Origin: an uncultured Clostridium sp.
Lineage (GTDB): Bacteria > Bacillota > Clostridia > TANB77 > CAG-508
DNA length: 14,399 nt
Direction of reading: 5' to 3'
Assembly: GCA_900557045.1 (NCBI GenBank)
Contig: USQY01000045.1
Span: forward strand, 1-14,399
Translations under genes and position numbers: made by a program
The notes under the pieces: generated by a model
The model's database searches: none
Told to the model about the DNA's origin: nothing
What the model saw: only the letters and a program-made list of their open reading frames with translations
Shown: one piece after another, positions 1 through 6,406 of the stretch
How positions within the stretch are numbered: position 1 is the stretch's first letter
How the letters are laid out: every line of letters starts with the position of its first letter

Positions 1-116
1 ATTTTTTTGTTATCTATTATTTAGTTATTATTTTTTTGTTATCTATTATTTAGTTATTATTTTTTTGTTATCTATTATTTAGTTATTATTTTTTTGTTAT
101 CTATTATTTAGTTGTC
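1..116. repeat. 29-bp T-rich tandem repeat, four copies
   Basis: Four head-to-tail copies of a 29-bp unit start at 1, 30, 59 and 88. The first three are identical; the fourth differs only in its last three bases. Each unit splits into two similar half-units of 15 and 14 bp, so the array probably grew from a shorter T-rich repeat. Both strands carry stops in every frame, so it is not coding. The array may continue to the left of the window. Confidence 0.95.
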
Positions 117-185
117 TATTTTTTTGTTATTCATTTTTTGTTATTCATTTTTGGTTATCTATTTTGGAGTTTTCTATTTTTGGGG
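117..185. repeat. Degenerate 14-15 bp extension of the tandem array
   Basis: After the four regular copies the sequence continues as diverged 14-15 bp units of the type attttttgttattc, which become more G-rich towards position 185. This appears to be the decayed edge of the same array. No gene or terminator hairpin is visible in it. Confidence 0.7.
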
Positions 186-193
186 GACTAAAA

Positions 194-223
194 TTTACAA
201 TATTAGAAAATATTTGTGATAAA
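194..223 (+). promoter_or_regulatory. Weak candidate promoter for spo0A
   Basis: TTTACA (194-199) is followed after 18 bases by GATAAA (218-223), a partial match to the vegetative -35/-10 consensus. A small palindrome (AATATT-AGAA-AATATT) lies between them. In such AT-rich DNA this could be chance. No clear sigma-H sequence or Spo0A box was seen here. Confidence 0.25.
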
Positions 224-330
224 TGGAAAAAATTTCCAAAAAAGTATTGCAAATTTTTGTAATAAAGTTTATAATCATAATTGTAAAATTTTTCCAGTTT
301 TACAAATATTTTAACAGGAGGATGAAAAAG

Positions 331-1149
331 GTGGATAATAAAATAACAGTATTAATAGCAGATGATAACCATGATTTTGCTATGACATTATTAGGGTATT
401 TAAAACAAGAAAATGATATGGAAGTTGTTGGAGTAGCAAAAGATGGAAAAGAAGCAGCTGAATTAATATCAATTACTAAACCAGATATTGCAATATTAGA
501 TGTTATAATGCCACATTTAGATGGACTAGGAGTATTAGAGAAAATTAATGAGTCAAATATGGAAAAGAAACCAATATGCATAATGTTATCAGCAGTAGGA
601 CAAGAAAAAATAACACAAAAAGCAATAAATTTAGGAGCACAATATTACATAATTAAACCGTTTGAAATAGATGTATTAATAAAGAGAATAAAAGAAATAA
701 AATCATATCAACCAATGGGCAACAAATTAAATTTTATCAACAGAGAAATCAAGGCACCTTATATAGAGATACAACAGGAAAAAAGAAAGTCATCAGATAA
801 TTTGGAGGCTTTGGTAACAAACATAATTCATGAAGTTGGTGTACCAGCACATATTAAAGGTTACCAATATTTAAGAGAGGCTATAATGATGGTAGTAAAT
901 GATATTGATGTAATTAATCAAATTACAAAACAATTATATCCAGAAATTGCTACAAAATATCATACAACACCATCAAGAGTGGAAAGAGCTATTCGTCATG
1001 CAATAGAAGTGGCATGGGGAAGAGGTCAAGTAGATACAGTAGAAAGTATATTTGGTTATACGGTTTCTAATTCAAAAGGAAAACCTACTAATTCAGAGTT
1101 TATTGCTATGATTGCAGATAAACTTCGTCTTGAATTGAAAACTGCATAG
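331..1149 (+). CDS. spo0A: Spo0A, master response regulator of sporulation
   Basis: Spo0A is phosphorylated by the sporulation phosphorelay or by orphan kinases, then binds DNA to start sporulation. The 272-residue product has the usual family length. The receiver domain (about 1-125) shows the acidic pocket D11-D12, phosphoacceptor D57 in the ILDVIMP motif, S87 and K109. A charged linker leads to the Spo0A C-terminal DNA-binding domain (about 155-272), whose recognition helix includes TTPSRVERAIRHAIEVAWG. The start is taken as GTG 331: AGGAGG at 316-321 is nine bases upstream, whereas the ATG at 322 touches the ribosome binding site. A longer frame opening at 223 would add a hydrophobic leader that Spo0A does not have. 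A terminator follows directly, so the gene ends its transcript. In many Firmicutes spoIVB lies just upstream; that position is outside this window. Confidence 0.97.
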   Translation: MDNKITVLIADDNHDFAMTLLGYLKQENDMEVVGVAKDGKEAAELISITKPDIAILDVIMPHLDGLGVLEKINESNMEKKPICIMLSAVGQEKITQKAINLGAQYYIIKPFEIDVLIKRIKEIKSYQPMGNKLNFINREIKAPYIEIQQEKRKSSDNLEALVTNIIHEVGVPAHIKGYQYLREAIMMVVNDIDVINQITKQLYPEIATKYHTTPSRVERAIRHAIEVAWGRGQVDTVESIFGYTVSNSKGKPTNSEFIAMIADKLRLELKTA

Positions 1150-1163
1150 AATATAAAATAAGA

Positions 1164-1230
1164 GTGTCTTAATTTTTTATGTTATTAAGCTTTCAGTTTA
1201 TAACATAGGAAATTAAGATACTTTGTTTTA
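1164..1230 (+). terminator. Rho-independent terminator of spo0A
   Basis: A 22-bp stem pairs 1164-1185 with 1200-1221 around a 14-base loop. All positions pair in RNA if three G-U wobbles are allowed. It is followed by the T-rich stretch tttgtttta. It lies 14 bases after the spo0A stop codon. Confidence 0.8.
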
Positions 1231-1287
1231 TGTTATAAAGGAATATAAAAAGCAAAAATGGCATACTCTATAAAAAATGGAGGAATT

Positions 1288-1848
1288 ATGTTAAAGAAAT
1301 GTATAGAGTATAAAAGATTTGTTTGGGAATTAGATAATGTTATTAATTTAGAAAACATAAATAGTAATATAGTTTTTTTGTGTATAGGAACAAATAAAGT
1401 AGCTGGTGATTGTTTTGGACCATATGTAGGATCTTTTTTAAAGAAATCGTTTAATAAATTTTATAATATTAAAGTTATAGGTGATTTGAATAATGATATC
1501 ACTTATAGTAATATAAAAAAGTTAGAGAAAACTATAGAAAATGAGTATAAAAATAGTTTGATAATAGTTATAGATGCAGCTTTATCAAATAAAGAAAATG
1601 TTGGAAAAGTTTTTGTACAAAATAGAGGTTTGAAATATGCACAATGTTTAAGAAAACAAAACAATAGTATAGGTAATATTAGTATAAAAGCTGTTGTAGG
1701 TAAAAATGCTAATAATAGTTTTATAAATTTTAAGACATTAAAGGATGTTTCAATTGAAAGTGTACAAACACTATCTAATTTTGTTGCTACAGGAATAATA
1801 GAAGTAATGAATAAAAAAGAAATTTATGGAAAAAATATCTATATATGA
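1288..1848 (+). CDS. yyaC: YyaC-like spore protein (DUF1256), protease-like fold
   Basis: The 186-residue product matches the sporulation protein YyaC family, which is related in fold to hydrogenase-maturation proteases. Visible landmarks are the N-terminal CIGTNKVAGDCFGP motif (about 32-45), the GDLN segment (65-68) and the hydrophobic strand IIVIDAALS (92-100). The exact substrate in spores is not established. The start is ATG 1288, preceded by GGAGG at 1279-1283; an in-frame ATG at 1258 lacks a ribosome binding site. The family usually has GTD-x-x-x-GD; here the aspartate of GTD is asparagine. The next gene begins 27 bases downstream with a strong ribosome binding site, so the two are probably co-transcribed. 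The family call is firm; the biochemical role is not. Confidence 0.85.
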   Translation: MLKKCIEYKRFVWELDNVINLENINSNIVFLCIGTNKVAGDCFGPYVGSFLKKSFNKFYNIKVIGDLNNDITYSNIKKLEKTIENEYKNSLIIVIDAALSNKENVGKVFVQNRGLKYAQCLRKQNNSIGNISIKAVVGKNANNSFINFKTLKDVSIESVQTLSNFVATGIIEVMNKKEIYGKNIYI

Positions 1849-1875
1849 ACTACTTAATTTTTTAAGGAGGAGTGT

Positions 1876-2226
1876 ATGGATAATAATGATATGAGAAATA
1901 TTGTGATTTTGAAAAATTTACCATCCAATTTGATAGAAGAGGCATTTGTTGTACTAAAGAAAAATCAGAAAATAAAGAAATATGAATATGTTGAAAATTT
2001 TTCAAATGATTCATTTGAAAATAAAAATAGGGAAAATGAAGATGAATATATAGTTAAAGAAGCGGAATTGGTAATTTCGAATTACATTAATAATTTAGAA
2101 AATCAAGATATAAAAGGGTTTAAAATGGATTCGTATTTGGCAAAAAAATATAAAAAATTAAGAAAAATTGCATGTGTATTAAGTGCTTTTTTATTGATTA
2201 GTTTTGCATATATAGTATTATTTTAA
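1876..2226 (+). CDS. Small protein with C-terminal membrane anchor, unknown function
   Basis: I do not recognise this 116-residue protein. It has a hydrophilic, highly charged N-terminal part (about 1-95) rich in Asn, Glu and Lys, and a single hydrophobic segment at the very C-terminus (about 97-116, containing VLSAFLLISFAYIVLF). It therefore looks like a tail-anchored protein with a cytoplasmic head. The lysine/arginine-rich stretch just before the membrane segment favours that orientation. AAGGAGG at 1863-1869 gives a strong start. It follows the yyaC-like gene by 27 bases and is closed by a terminator at 2353-2385, so the two form a short operon between spo0A and the SpoIVF-like pair. A role in sporulation is inferred only from position. 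Confidence 0.75.
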   Translation: MDNNDMRNIVILKNLPSNLIEEAFVVLKKNQKIKKYEYVENFSNDSFENKNRENEDEYIVKEAELVISNYINNLENQDIKGFKMDSYLAKKYKKLRKIACVLSAFLLISFAYIVLF

Positions 2227-2352
2227 ACTTGTTGATATAGTTGTAATAAAATTATAAAACATAGATAATTAAAAAAATATATAATAAATAAATAACTAAA
2301 TATATATAATAAATAATCATAAAAAATATAATTTCACATATAAATTAAAAAA

Positions 2353-2385
2353 GACAAGTATGAATAATCATATATGTCTTTTTTT
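2353..2385 (+). terminator. Rho-independent terminator after the yyaC operon
   Basis: GACAAGTATG (2353-2362) pairs with CATATATGTC (2369-2378) across a six-base loop with one internal mismatch and one wobble. A run of seven T follows (2379-2385). A-run/T-run flanks extend the pairing. It lies just upstream of the ribosome binding site of the M23 gene, so that gene either needs a promoter in the AT-rich 2227-2352 stretch or depends on read-through. Confidence 0.7.
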
Positions 2386-2409
2386 ATATTGTTAGGAGTT
2401 GATTTACAT

Positions 2410-3453
2410 ATGGAAAGAGTTATTTCTCCTGAAGAAAGAATGAGAAGGGCAGAAGAAATATATTATAGACGAAAATCACAAGGAGTACGAGTATCAACAT
2501 CTTCTGTAAATATTGGAAAAGGTAATAAAGTATCATTAGGTAAAAAAATGTGTATTCAAATTATATTGTGTGTGATTATATATTCAGGATTTTGGATGAT
2601 AAAAGGGTATAATAATGTATTTAGTGAAAATGTTATTAATCATACTAAAAATATTTTAAATTATGATATCAATTTTCAAAGTTTATATAATCAGGTTGTG
2701 GAATATTTTAATAATAATTTTAATAGTATTATAAAAATGAATAATAATCAAAATAGTAATGAAGATTCAAATAAAAGTGAAAATCAAAATAGTGGAGATA
2801 ATGTGGAAAATGGGATGAAAAATGGTGAAGAAAATACAAATGAAAATCCACAAGATTCAAATGCAGAAAATGGTGATGTTAATTCAAATAATACAGAAAG
2901 TACAGTTAATAATGAAAATAGTTCAGAACAACAGAATGAAAACCAAGGTGCAAATGTTTCAGAAACTGAAAATAATCAGAATTTGGGAATAGGTGGAGGA
3001 AGCGATAATGTAGCAAATACTACAGAAAATAAAACTCAAATGGAAATAGATGCAGAATATATAAAACAAAATTGTAATATAATACATCCTATTGAAGGTG
3101 TGATTACTTCAAGATTTGGTGATAGAGAACCAACAGAAATAATATCAGCATTTCATCAAGGAATAGATATAGGTGCTGTAACAGGAACAGCCATATATGC
3201 AGCAATGGAAGGAACTGTAGTTGCGGCATCATATGCAGGTGATTATGGAAATCATATAAAAATTCAAAATGGTGAAGTTTTAACTGTATATGCACATTGT
3301 AGTGAATTAAATGTATGTGTTGGAGATTATGTGAAACAAGGTCAAGAAATTGGAAAGGTTGGAGCTACAGGAAAAGTAACAGGACCACATTTGCATTTTG
3401 AATTAAGAAGGGAAAATAGATATGTTAATCCAGATATGGTGTTGAGTTTTTAA
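2410..3453 (+). CDS. Membrane-anchored M23 (LytM) endopeptidase, SpoIVFA/SpoIIQ-like
   Basis: The 347-residue protein has a basic cytoplasmic N-terminus (1-46), one membrane segment (about 47-66), a long low-complexity linker rich in Asn, Glu and Ser (about 108-215), and a C-terminal LytM/M23 domain (about 225-345). All catalytic landmarks of active M23 metallopeptidases are present: H249 and D253 in HQGID, H296 in VYAH, and H327/H329 in HLHFE. The start is ATG 2410, served by AGGAG at 2394-2398; the longer frame from 2374 starts inside the preceding terminator. The spoIVFB-like gene lies 124 bases downstream, which matches spoIVFA-spoIVFB order. Bacillus SpoIVFA is a degenerate M23 protein that holds SpoIVFB inactive; this one keeps its active site, so it may be a SpoIIQ-like wall hydrolase or an active SpoIVFA analogue. 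Confidence 0.88.
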   Translation: MERVISPEERMRRAEEIYYRRKSQGVRVSTSSVNIGKGNKVSLGKKMCIQIILCVIIYSGFWMIKGYNNVFSENVINHTKNILNYDINFQSLYNQVVEYFNNNFNSIIKMNNNQNSNEDSNKSENQNSGDNVENGMKNGEENTNENPQDSNAENGDVNSNNTESTVNNENSSEQQNENQGANVSETENNQNLGIGGGSDNVANTTENKTQMEIDAEYIKQNCNIIHPIEGVITSRFGDREPTEIISAFHQGIDIGAVTGTAIYAAMEGTVVAASYAGDYGNHIKIQNGEVLTVYAHCSELNVCVGDYVKQGQEIGKVGATGKVTGPHLHFELRRENRYVNPDMVLSF

Positions 3454-3577
3454 AAGTTTTAAGAGTTTTAAGAGCTTTTAGAGCTTTTAAGACTTTGTAT
3501 AAGTTGAAAAGAGGGGTTTATAGGTATATTCCTTAAAAAACCTAAATATTATAAATACAAGGAATTGTATAAAAATT
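3454..3577. repeat. Gene-free spacer with short AG-CTTTTA repeats
   Basis: The spacer between the M23 and M50 genes begins with about four diverged 9-11 bp repeats of the type gttttaaga/gcttttaga (about 3456-3497). No convincing terminator or promoter is visible, so the two genes are probably transcribed together. The ribosome binding site AAGGA for the next gene is at 3559-3563. Confidence 0.45.
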
Positions 3578-4246
3578 ATGCAGATTAGGGTTAATTTAAA
3601 GATATTTTTTTTTATTATAATTTTTTGGATAACAAGACAAATAGAAATATATGGAATATTAATGTTGTTCGCATTTTTACATGAATTAGGTCATTTGTTT
3701 GCAGGAGTAATTTTAGGATTTAAGCCAAAATCATTAAGTATAAATCCAGTAGGATTGTCTATTGCTTTTAATGTAAAGGTGGATGATTATAATGATAAAA
3801 TTGGAAATGGTAATATATTGGCATTAAAAAAATTAATAATAGCTCTTATGGGACCAACAGTTAATTTTTTGATTGTGATAATATTTATGTTGTTTGATTT
3901 GGAATTTTTTAATATACGAAGAGAGTGTGTTATATATTCTAATATTTTAATAGGGTTGTTTAATTTGATTCCTGTTTATCCCTTGGATGGGGGAAGAGTT
4001 TTAAGGAGTTTGTTACATATTGTTGTTGGGTTACAGAAATCATATGAGTATATAAATGTGATTTCTAATGTGTGTGTTATTGTGCTTACTTTTTTTTCGA
4101 GTATTATGGTGTTTTATTTGAAGAATGTGTCTGTGGTTGTGATAATAGGGTATTTGTGGTGTTTGGTTATTAGGGAGAATAAAATGATGAATTGGAGGAG
4201 GAGTTGGGAAAGGAATTGGGGACGTTTTTCTTTTCCTGTTTTGTGA
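3578..4246 (+). CDS. spoIVFB: SpoIVFB-like M50 intramembrane metalloprotease
   Basis: SpoIVFB-type site-2 proteases cut inside the membrane; in Bacillus the mother-cell enzyme releases active sigma-K from its pro-form. The 222-residue protein is strongly hydrophobic with several membrane segments. It carries the zinc motif HELGH (35-39) near the N-terminus and the second motif NLIPVYPLDGGR (129-140) with D137 as the third zinc ligand, very like SpoIVFB. It follows the SpoIVFA/SpoIIQ-like M23 gene, as in spoIVF operons. The C-terminus ends in a short tail rich in Trp and Arg (205-217) and lacks the CBS domain that Bacillus SpoIVFB uses for ATP sensing and substrate binding. The start at ATG 3578 has AAGGA 14 bases upstream, rather far. 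The M50 family is certain; the SpoIVFB role is inferred from motif and context. Confidence 0.85.
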   Translation: MQIRVNLKIFFFIIIFWITRQIEIYGILMLFAFLHELGHLFAGVILGFKPKSLSINPVGLSIAFNVKVDDYNDKIGNGNILALKKLIIALMGPTVNFLIVIIFMLFDLEFFNIRRECVIYSNILIGLFNLIPVYPLDGGRVLRSLLHIVVGLQKSYEYINVISNVCVIVLTFFSSIMVFYLKNVSVVVIIGYLWCLVIRENKMMNWRRSWERNWGRFSFPVL

Positions 4247-4310
4247 ACATAAGGTGGGTGTTTTTAGTTTATTTGAGGGGTGTGATTTCTTGTTTTTTGG
4301 GGATGGCACC

Positions 4311-4467
4311 GAGAGAAAAAATTTGTTACTTTTGAAAAAATAAGTCTCCTTCAAACGCGGTGGAGTGCGTACCATGTTGATTGGACTTGTTACGATAATG
4401 ACTGGGGTTAGATGTTGGATGGCTCAGGTCGGAGACTTATTTTTCCAAAAGTAAAAATTTCTTTCTC
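4311..4467. repeat. Long inverted repeat around a GC-rich core; candidate structured RNA or MITE
   Basis: 4311-4349 pairs with 4431-4467. The inner 14 bp (4336-4349 with 4431-4444) are perfect, and the outer part continues with about three mismatches or bulges, giving roughly 35 pairs. The enclosed 81 bases (4350-4430) are about 48% GC by my count, far above the surrounding DNA, and contain a small ACGC/GCGT hairpin (4355-4370). It could be a transcribed structured RNA closed by a long helix, or a miniature inverted-repeat element of about 157 bp. I do not recognise a known RNA family or a transposon terminus in it, and I saw no clear target-site duplication. Confidence 0.6.
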
Positions 4468-4598
4468 CGAGTGGGGTGGGTTGAAGATATTTTTTTGTTT
4501 TATTAGTATGAAATTTATTCTGCTTCTGGGAGAAAAGTTTGTATAATTTTTGTATAATTTAAAGTGAAAATAGTTATTTAAATCAGATGATGTTGTGG

Positions 4599-4660
4599 CA
4601 TAAATATCAATTTTGTATACATAAATATCATTGTATATACATAAATATTATTGTGTATGT
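4599..4660. repeat. Three imperfect 20-21 bp direct repeats
   Basis: Copies beginning cataaatat start at 4599, 4620 and 4640 and share the pattern CATAAATAT-C/T-A-TTGTA-TA. They lie in a gene-free stretch (4468-4687) that otherwise shows only AT-rich sequence with two TATAAT-like words near 4543 and 4555. No function can be assigned. Confidence 0.6.
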
Positions 4661-4687
4661 TGTGTATATTGTGAATTTTTTATGATA

Positions 4688-4740
4688 AAAGACCAGTTGA
4701 GTGTTTGGTGATATCTCAAATCTGGTCTTTAAATTTTTTT
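4688..4740. terminator. Bidirectional terminator between the sporulation block and mscL
   Basis: AAAGACCAG (4688-4696) pairs perfectly with CTGGTCTTT (4722-4730). TTGAG/CTCAA continues the stem after a short bulge. On the + strand it is followed by TTTTTTT (4734-4740), and on the - strand by TTTT. It can therefore stop transcripts arriving from spoIVFB and from mscL. Confidence 0.8.
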
Positions 4741-4787
4741 ACAACTACTTATTTAATTTTGATGTATTTGCTGTCTGGTTGTCATGT
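4741..4787 (-). repeat. Decayed duplicate of the mscL 3' end
   Basis: 4741-4766 matches 4804-4829, the last codons of mscL plus its flank, at 23 of 26 positions. With small gaps the similarity extends to about 4787. Read on the - strand, it ends in a Thr-Ser-Lys-Leu-Asn-Lys-stop series that mimics the true mscL ending Thr-Ser-Glu-Leu-Asp-Asn-stop. It lies after the real stop codon and is not translated as part of mscL. Confidence 0.6.
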
Positions 4788-4807
4788 AAGGTTGTGATAA
4801 ATTACAA

Positions 4808-5248
4808 CTAGTTATCTAATTCTGATGTACAGTGTGGGCATCTAGTTGCTTTAATGTCAATTTCTGAACAGCAGAATGGACATTTTTTTGTTGTTGGTTC
4901 TGGTTTTGGTTCATTTTTCTTGAATTTTCCACGAGTTACTTTGTTAACTCCTTCATTAATTTTTTGGTTTATTTTTGTTGCTATTGTAATTCCAACGAAA
5001 ATAGAAAATGCAATTATTAAAAAGTCAATTACAGCAGATAAAAAAGAACCATATTTTATTGTTATTTCATTATAAGTAAAACCTAAATCAGCAATATTAA
5101 CTTTTCCTGTAATAAAAGATAATGCTGGCATGATTATGTCATTAACTAATGACGTTACTATTTTTTGAAAAGCACCACCTATGATAACACCTATTGCCAT
5201 ATCCATAACATTACCTCTTGATATAAAAGCTTTAAATCCTTTTAGCAT
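4808..5248 (-). CDS. mscL: Large-conductance mechanosensitive channel MscL with C-terminal zinc ribbon
   Basis: MscL forms a homopentameric membrane pore that opens under tension to release solutes after osmotic downshock. The 146-residue protein has the family N-terminus (FKAFISRGNVMDMAIGVIIG, 5-24), a first membrane helix ending near the IIMPALSF signature (38-45), a periplasmic loop (about 47-68) and a second membrane helix (about 69-92). After a charged, Pro-rich linker, residues 123-140 form a CPFC...CPHC zinc ribbon, which some Firmicute MscL proteins carry and the Escherichia coli protein lacks. ATG at 5248 is preceded by AAGGGGG at 5256-5262 on the - strand. The gene stands alone, with its own promoter (5284-5313) and the terminator at 4688-4740. 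Confidence 0.96.
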   Translation of the reverse strand: MLKGFKAFISRGNVMDMAIGVIIGGAFQKIVTSLVNDIIMPALSFITGKVNIADLGFTYNEITIKYGSFLSAVIDFLIIAFSIFVGITIATKINQKINEGVNKVTRGKFKKNEPKPEPTTKKCPFCCSEIDIKATRCPHCTSELDN

Positions 5249-5283
5249 GAAAATTCCCCCTTATATATGTGCTAATATATATA

Positions 5284-5313
5284 AATATACGACAAAATGG
5301 GGGATTTTGTCAA
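5284..5313 (-). promoter_or_regulatory. Promoter of mscL
   Basis: On the - strand a perfect TTGACA (5313-5308) is followed after 18 bases by TATATT (5289-5284), about 36 bases before the start codon. The -35 hexamer overlaps the inverted repeat at 5291-5311, so a protein bound there could block or control the promoter. Confidence 0.6.
5291..5311. promoter_or_regulatory. Perfect inverted repeat over the mscL promoter; two Spo0A-box-like arms
   Basis: GACAAAAT-GGGGG-ATTTTGTC is a perfect palindrome with 8-bp arms. With its flanks, the + strand reads TTTGTCAAA (5306-5314), a full match to the Spo0A box TTTGTCRAA. The - strand reads TTTGTCGTA (8 of 9). It spans the mscL -35 and spacer and so may be an operator. 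It is also short enough to arise by chance. Confidence 0.45.
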
Positions 5314-5368
5314 ATAATGGGTATGAATTTTAAAAAGTATATACAGTTAAGCAGTAAATATGATATTA

Positions 5369-5396
5369 TTTACTATATATTTTCTTATGTTATAAT
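5369..5396 (+). promoter_or_regulatory. Candidate promoter of the ATP-grasp gene
   Basis: TATAAT (5391-5396) matches the -10 consensus exactly. TTTACT (5369-5374) lies 16 bases upstream as a partial -35. It is 38 bases before the ATP-grasp start and divergent from the mscL promoter. Confidence 0.45.
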
Positions 5397-5433
5397 AATA
5401 TAAATAATATGAAACATAAAAGTGGAGGTTTTT

Positions 5434-6339
5434 ATGTATAAAGAAAAACAATTTAATAAAATAATAAAGCAAATTTGCCAAGAAAAAAGTATACAATATG
5501 AAGAATTATCAGATGATTGGATAATAAAATTAACCAAAGAAAATAGGAACAAATTCATAGTTGGGTATAAATTTGACTTAAACAATCAAGCAACATCTGA
5601 AATTTGCAATGATAAATTTGCTTTATATGCAGTTTTAAAATCAGAAGAAATACCAGTAATAGAATACAATATTTTATTCAAAAATGAAGAAGATAAATTA
5701 GAAAAATATTTTTATGAATATAATCAAAATGTTGTATTAAAACCTAATAATGGTACATGTGGAAATAATGTATTACATATATGTGAATATGATAAATTGA
5801 AAAGTGAATACAACAAACTAATAAGTAAGTACTATAGCGTAGATATTTGTCCATTTTATGAAATAGAAAGTGAATATAGAGTAATATATTTACCAACTAA
5901 ACAACATATATATAAAAAAGTTAAACCTATTATTACTGGGGATGGAGTTCATAGTGTTAAAGAATTATTGATTGAATTTAATAGTGAGTATTTTGGCGAT
6001 GAAAGAAATTTGAAAAGTGAAAATATTTCAGCAGATTATATTCCAAAATTTGGTGAGAAAATAGAATATGAATGGAGATTTAATTTATCAAGAGGTGCAA
6101 AAATAGCTGATGTGGATGATGAAGAAAAAAATATATTGATGAACATGATAAATAACATTATTAAAGTTATTAATTTGAAATTTGTTAGTATTGATATTGT
6201 TAAATTAACTAACAATCAATATATGGTTATGGAAATTAATAGTGGTGTTATGATGGAAAATTTAGTAAAGTTACAAGATGATGGAATTCAAATTGCAAAA
6301 AGTGTATATGGTGAGGCAATAGATTTAATGTTTATTTAA
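5434..6339 (+). CDS. ATP-grasp ligase-like protein, orphan
   Basis: ATP-grasp enzymes join a carboxylate to an amine or thiol through an acyl-phosphate. The 301-residue protein shows CNDKFALYAVLKSEEIP (58-74), the adenine/phosphate-binding VVLKPNNGTCGNNV (100-113), an EYRV strand (147-150), a GDGVHSVKELL stretch (169-179) reminiscent of cyanophycin-synthetase and RimK-like ligases, an RFNLSRGA segment (215-222), and the metal-binding MEINSG motif (266-271, with E267 and N269). The start is ATG 5434 with GGAGG at 5424-5428; a GTG at 5422 overlaps the ribosome binding site. The gene stands alone, with a promoter upstream and a broken kinase gene downstream, so its substrate cannot be inferred from neighbours. 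The superfamily call is secure; the specific reaction is unknown. Confidence 0.8.
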   Translation: MYKEKQFNKIIKQICQEKSIQYEELSDDWIIKLTKENRNKFIVGYKFDLNNQATSEICNDKFALYAVLKSEEIPVIEYNILFKNEEDKLEKYFYEYNQNVVLKPNNGTCGNNVLHICEYDKLKSEYNKLISKYYSVDICPFYEIESEYRVIYLPTKQHIYKKVKPIITGDGVHSVKELLIEFNSEYFGDERNLKSENISADYIPKFGEKIEYEWRFNLSRGAKIADVDDEEKNILMNMINNIIKVINLKFVSIDIVKLTNNQYMVMEINSGVMMENLVKLQDDGIQIAKSVYGEAIDLMFI

Positions 6340-6406
6340 TGTTTTCAGTGTAAATTAATAATAAGGTGATTAGATTGAAAAATTTATAATTGTGTATGCC
6401 TTTTAA

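Noticed and set aside
1..185. CRISPR array
   Set aside because: The units abut directly with no unique spacers, and the repeat is simple T-rich sequence.
223..330. N-terminal extension of Spo0A from ATG 223
   Set aside because: The extra residues are hydrophobic and not found in Spo0A, there is no ribosome binding site at 223, and AGGAGG fits GTG 331.
4040..4375. 111-codon open frame on the - strand
   Set aside because: It is antisense to the spoIVFB-like gene and the inverted-repeat core, has a Pro/His-rich composition typical of antisense AT-rich DNA, and lacks a ribosome binding site.
4311..4467. Simple rho-independent terminator of spoIVFB
   Set aside because: The loop is 81 bases and GC-rich, and no T-run follows the right arm directly; a conventional terminator lies at 4688-4740.
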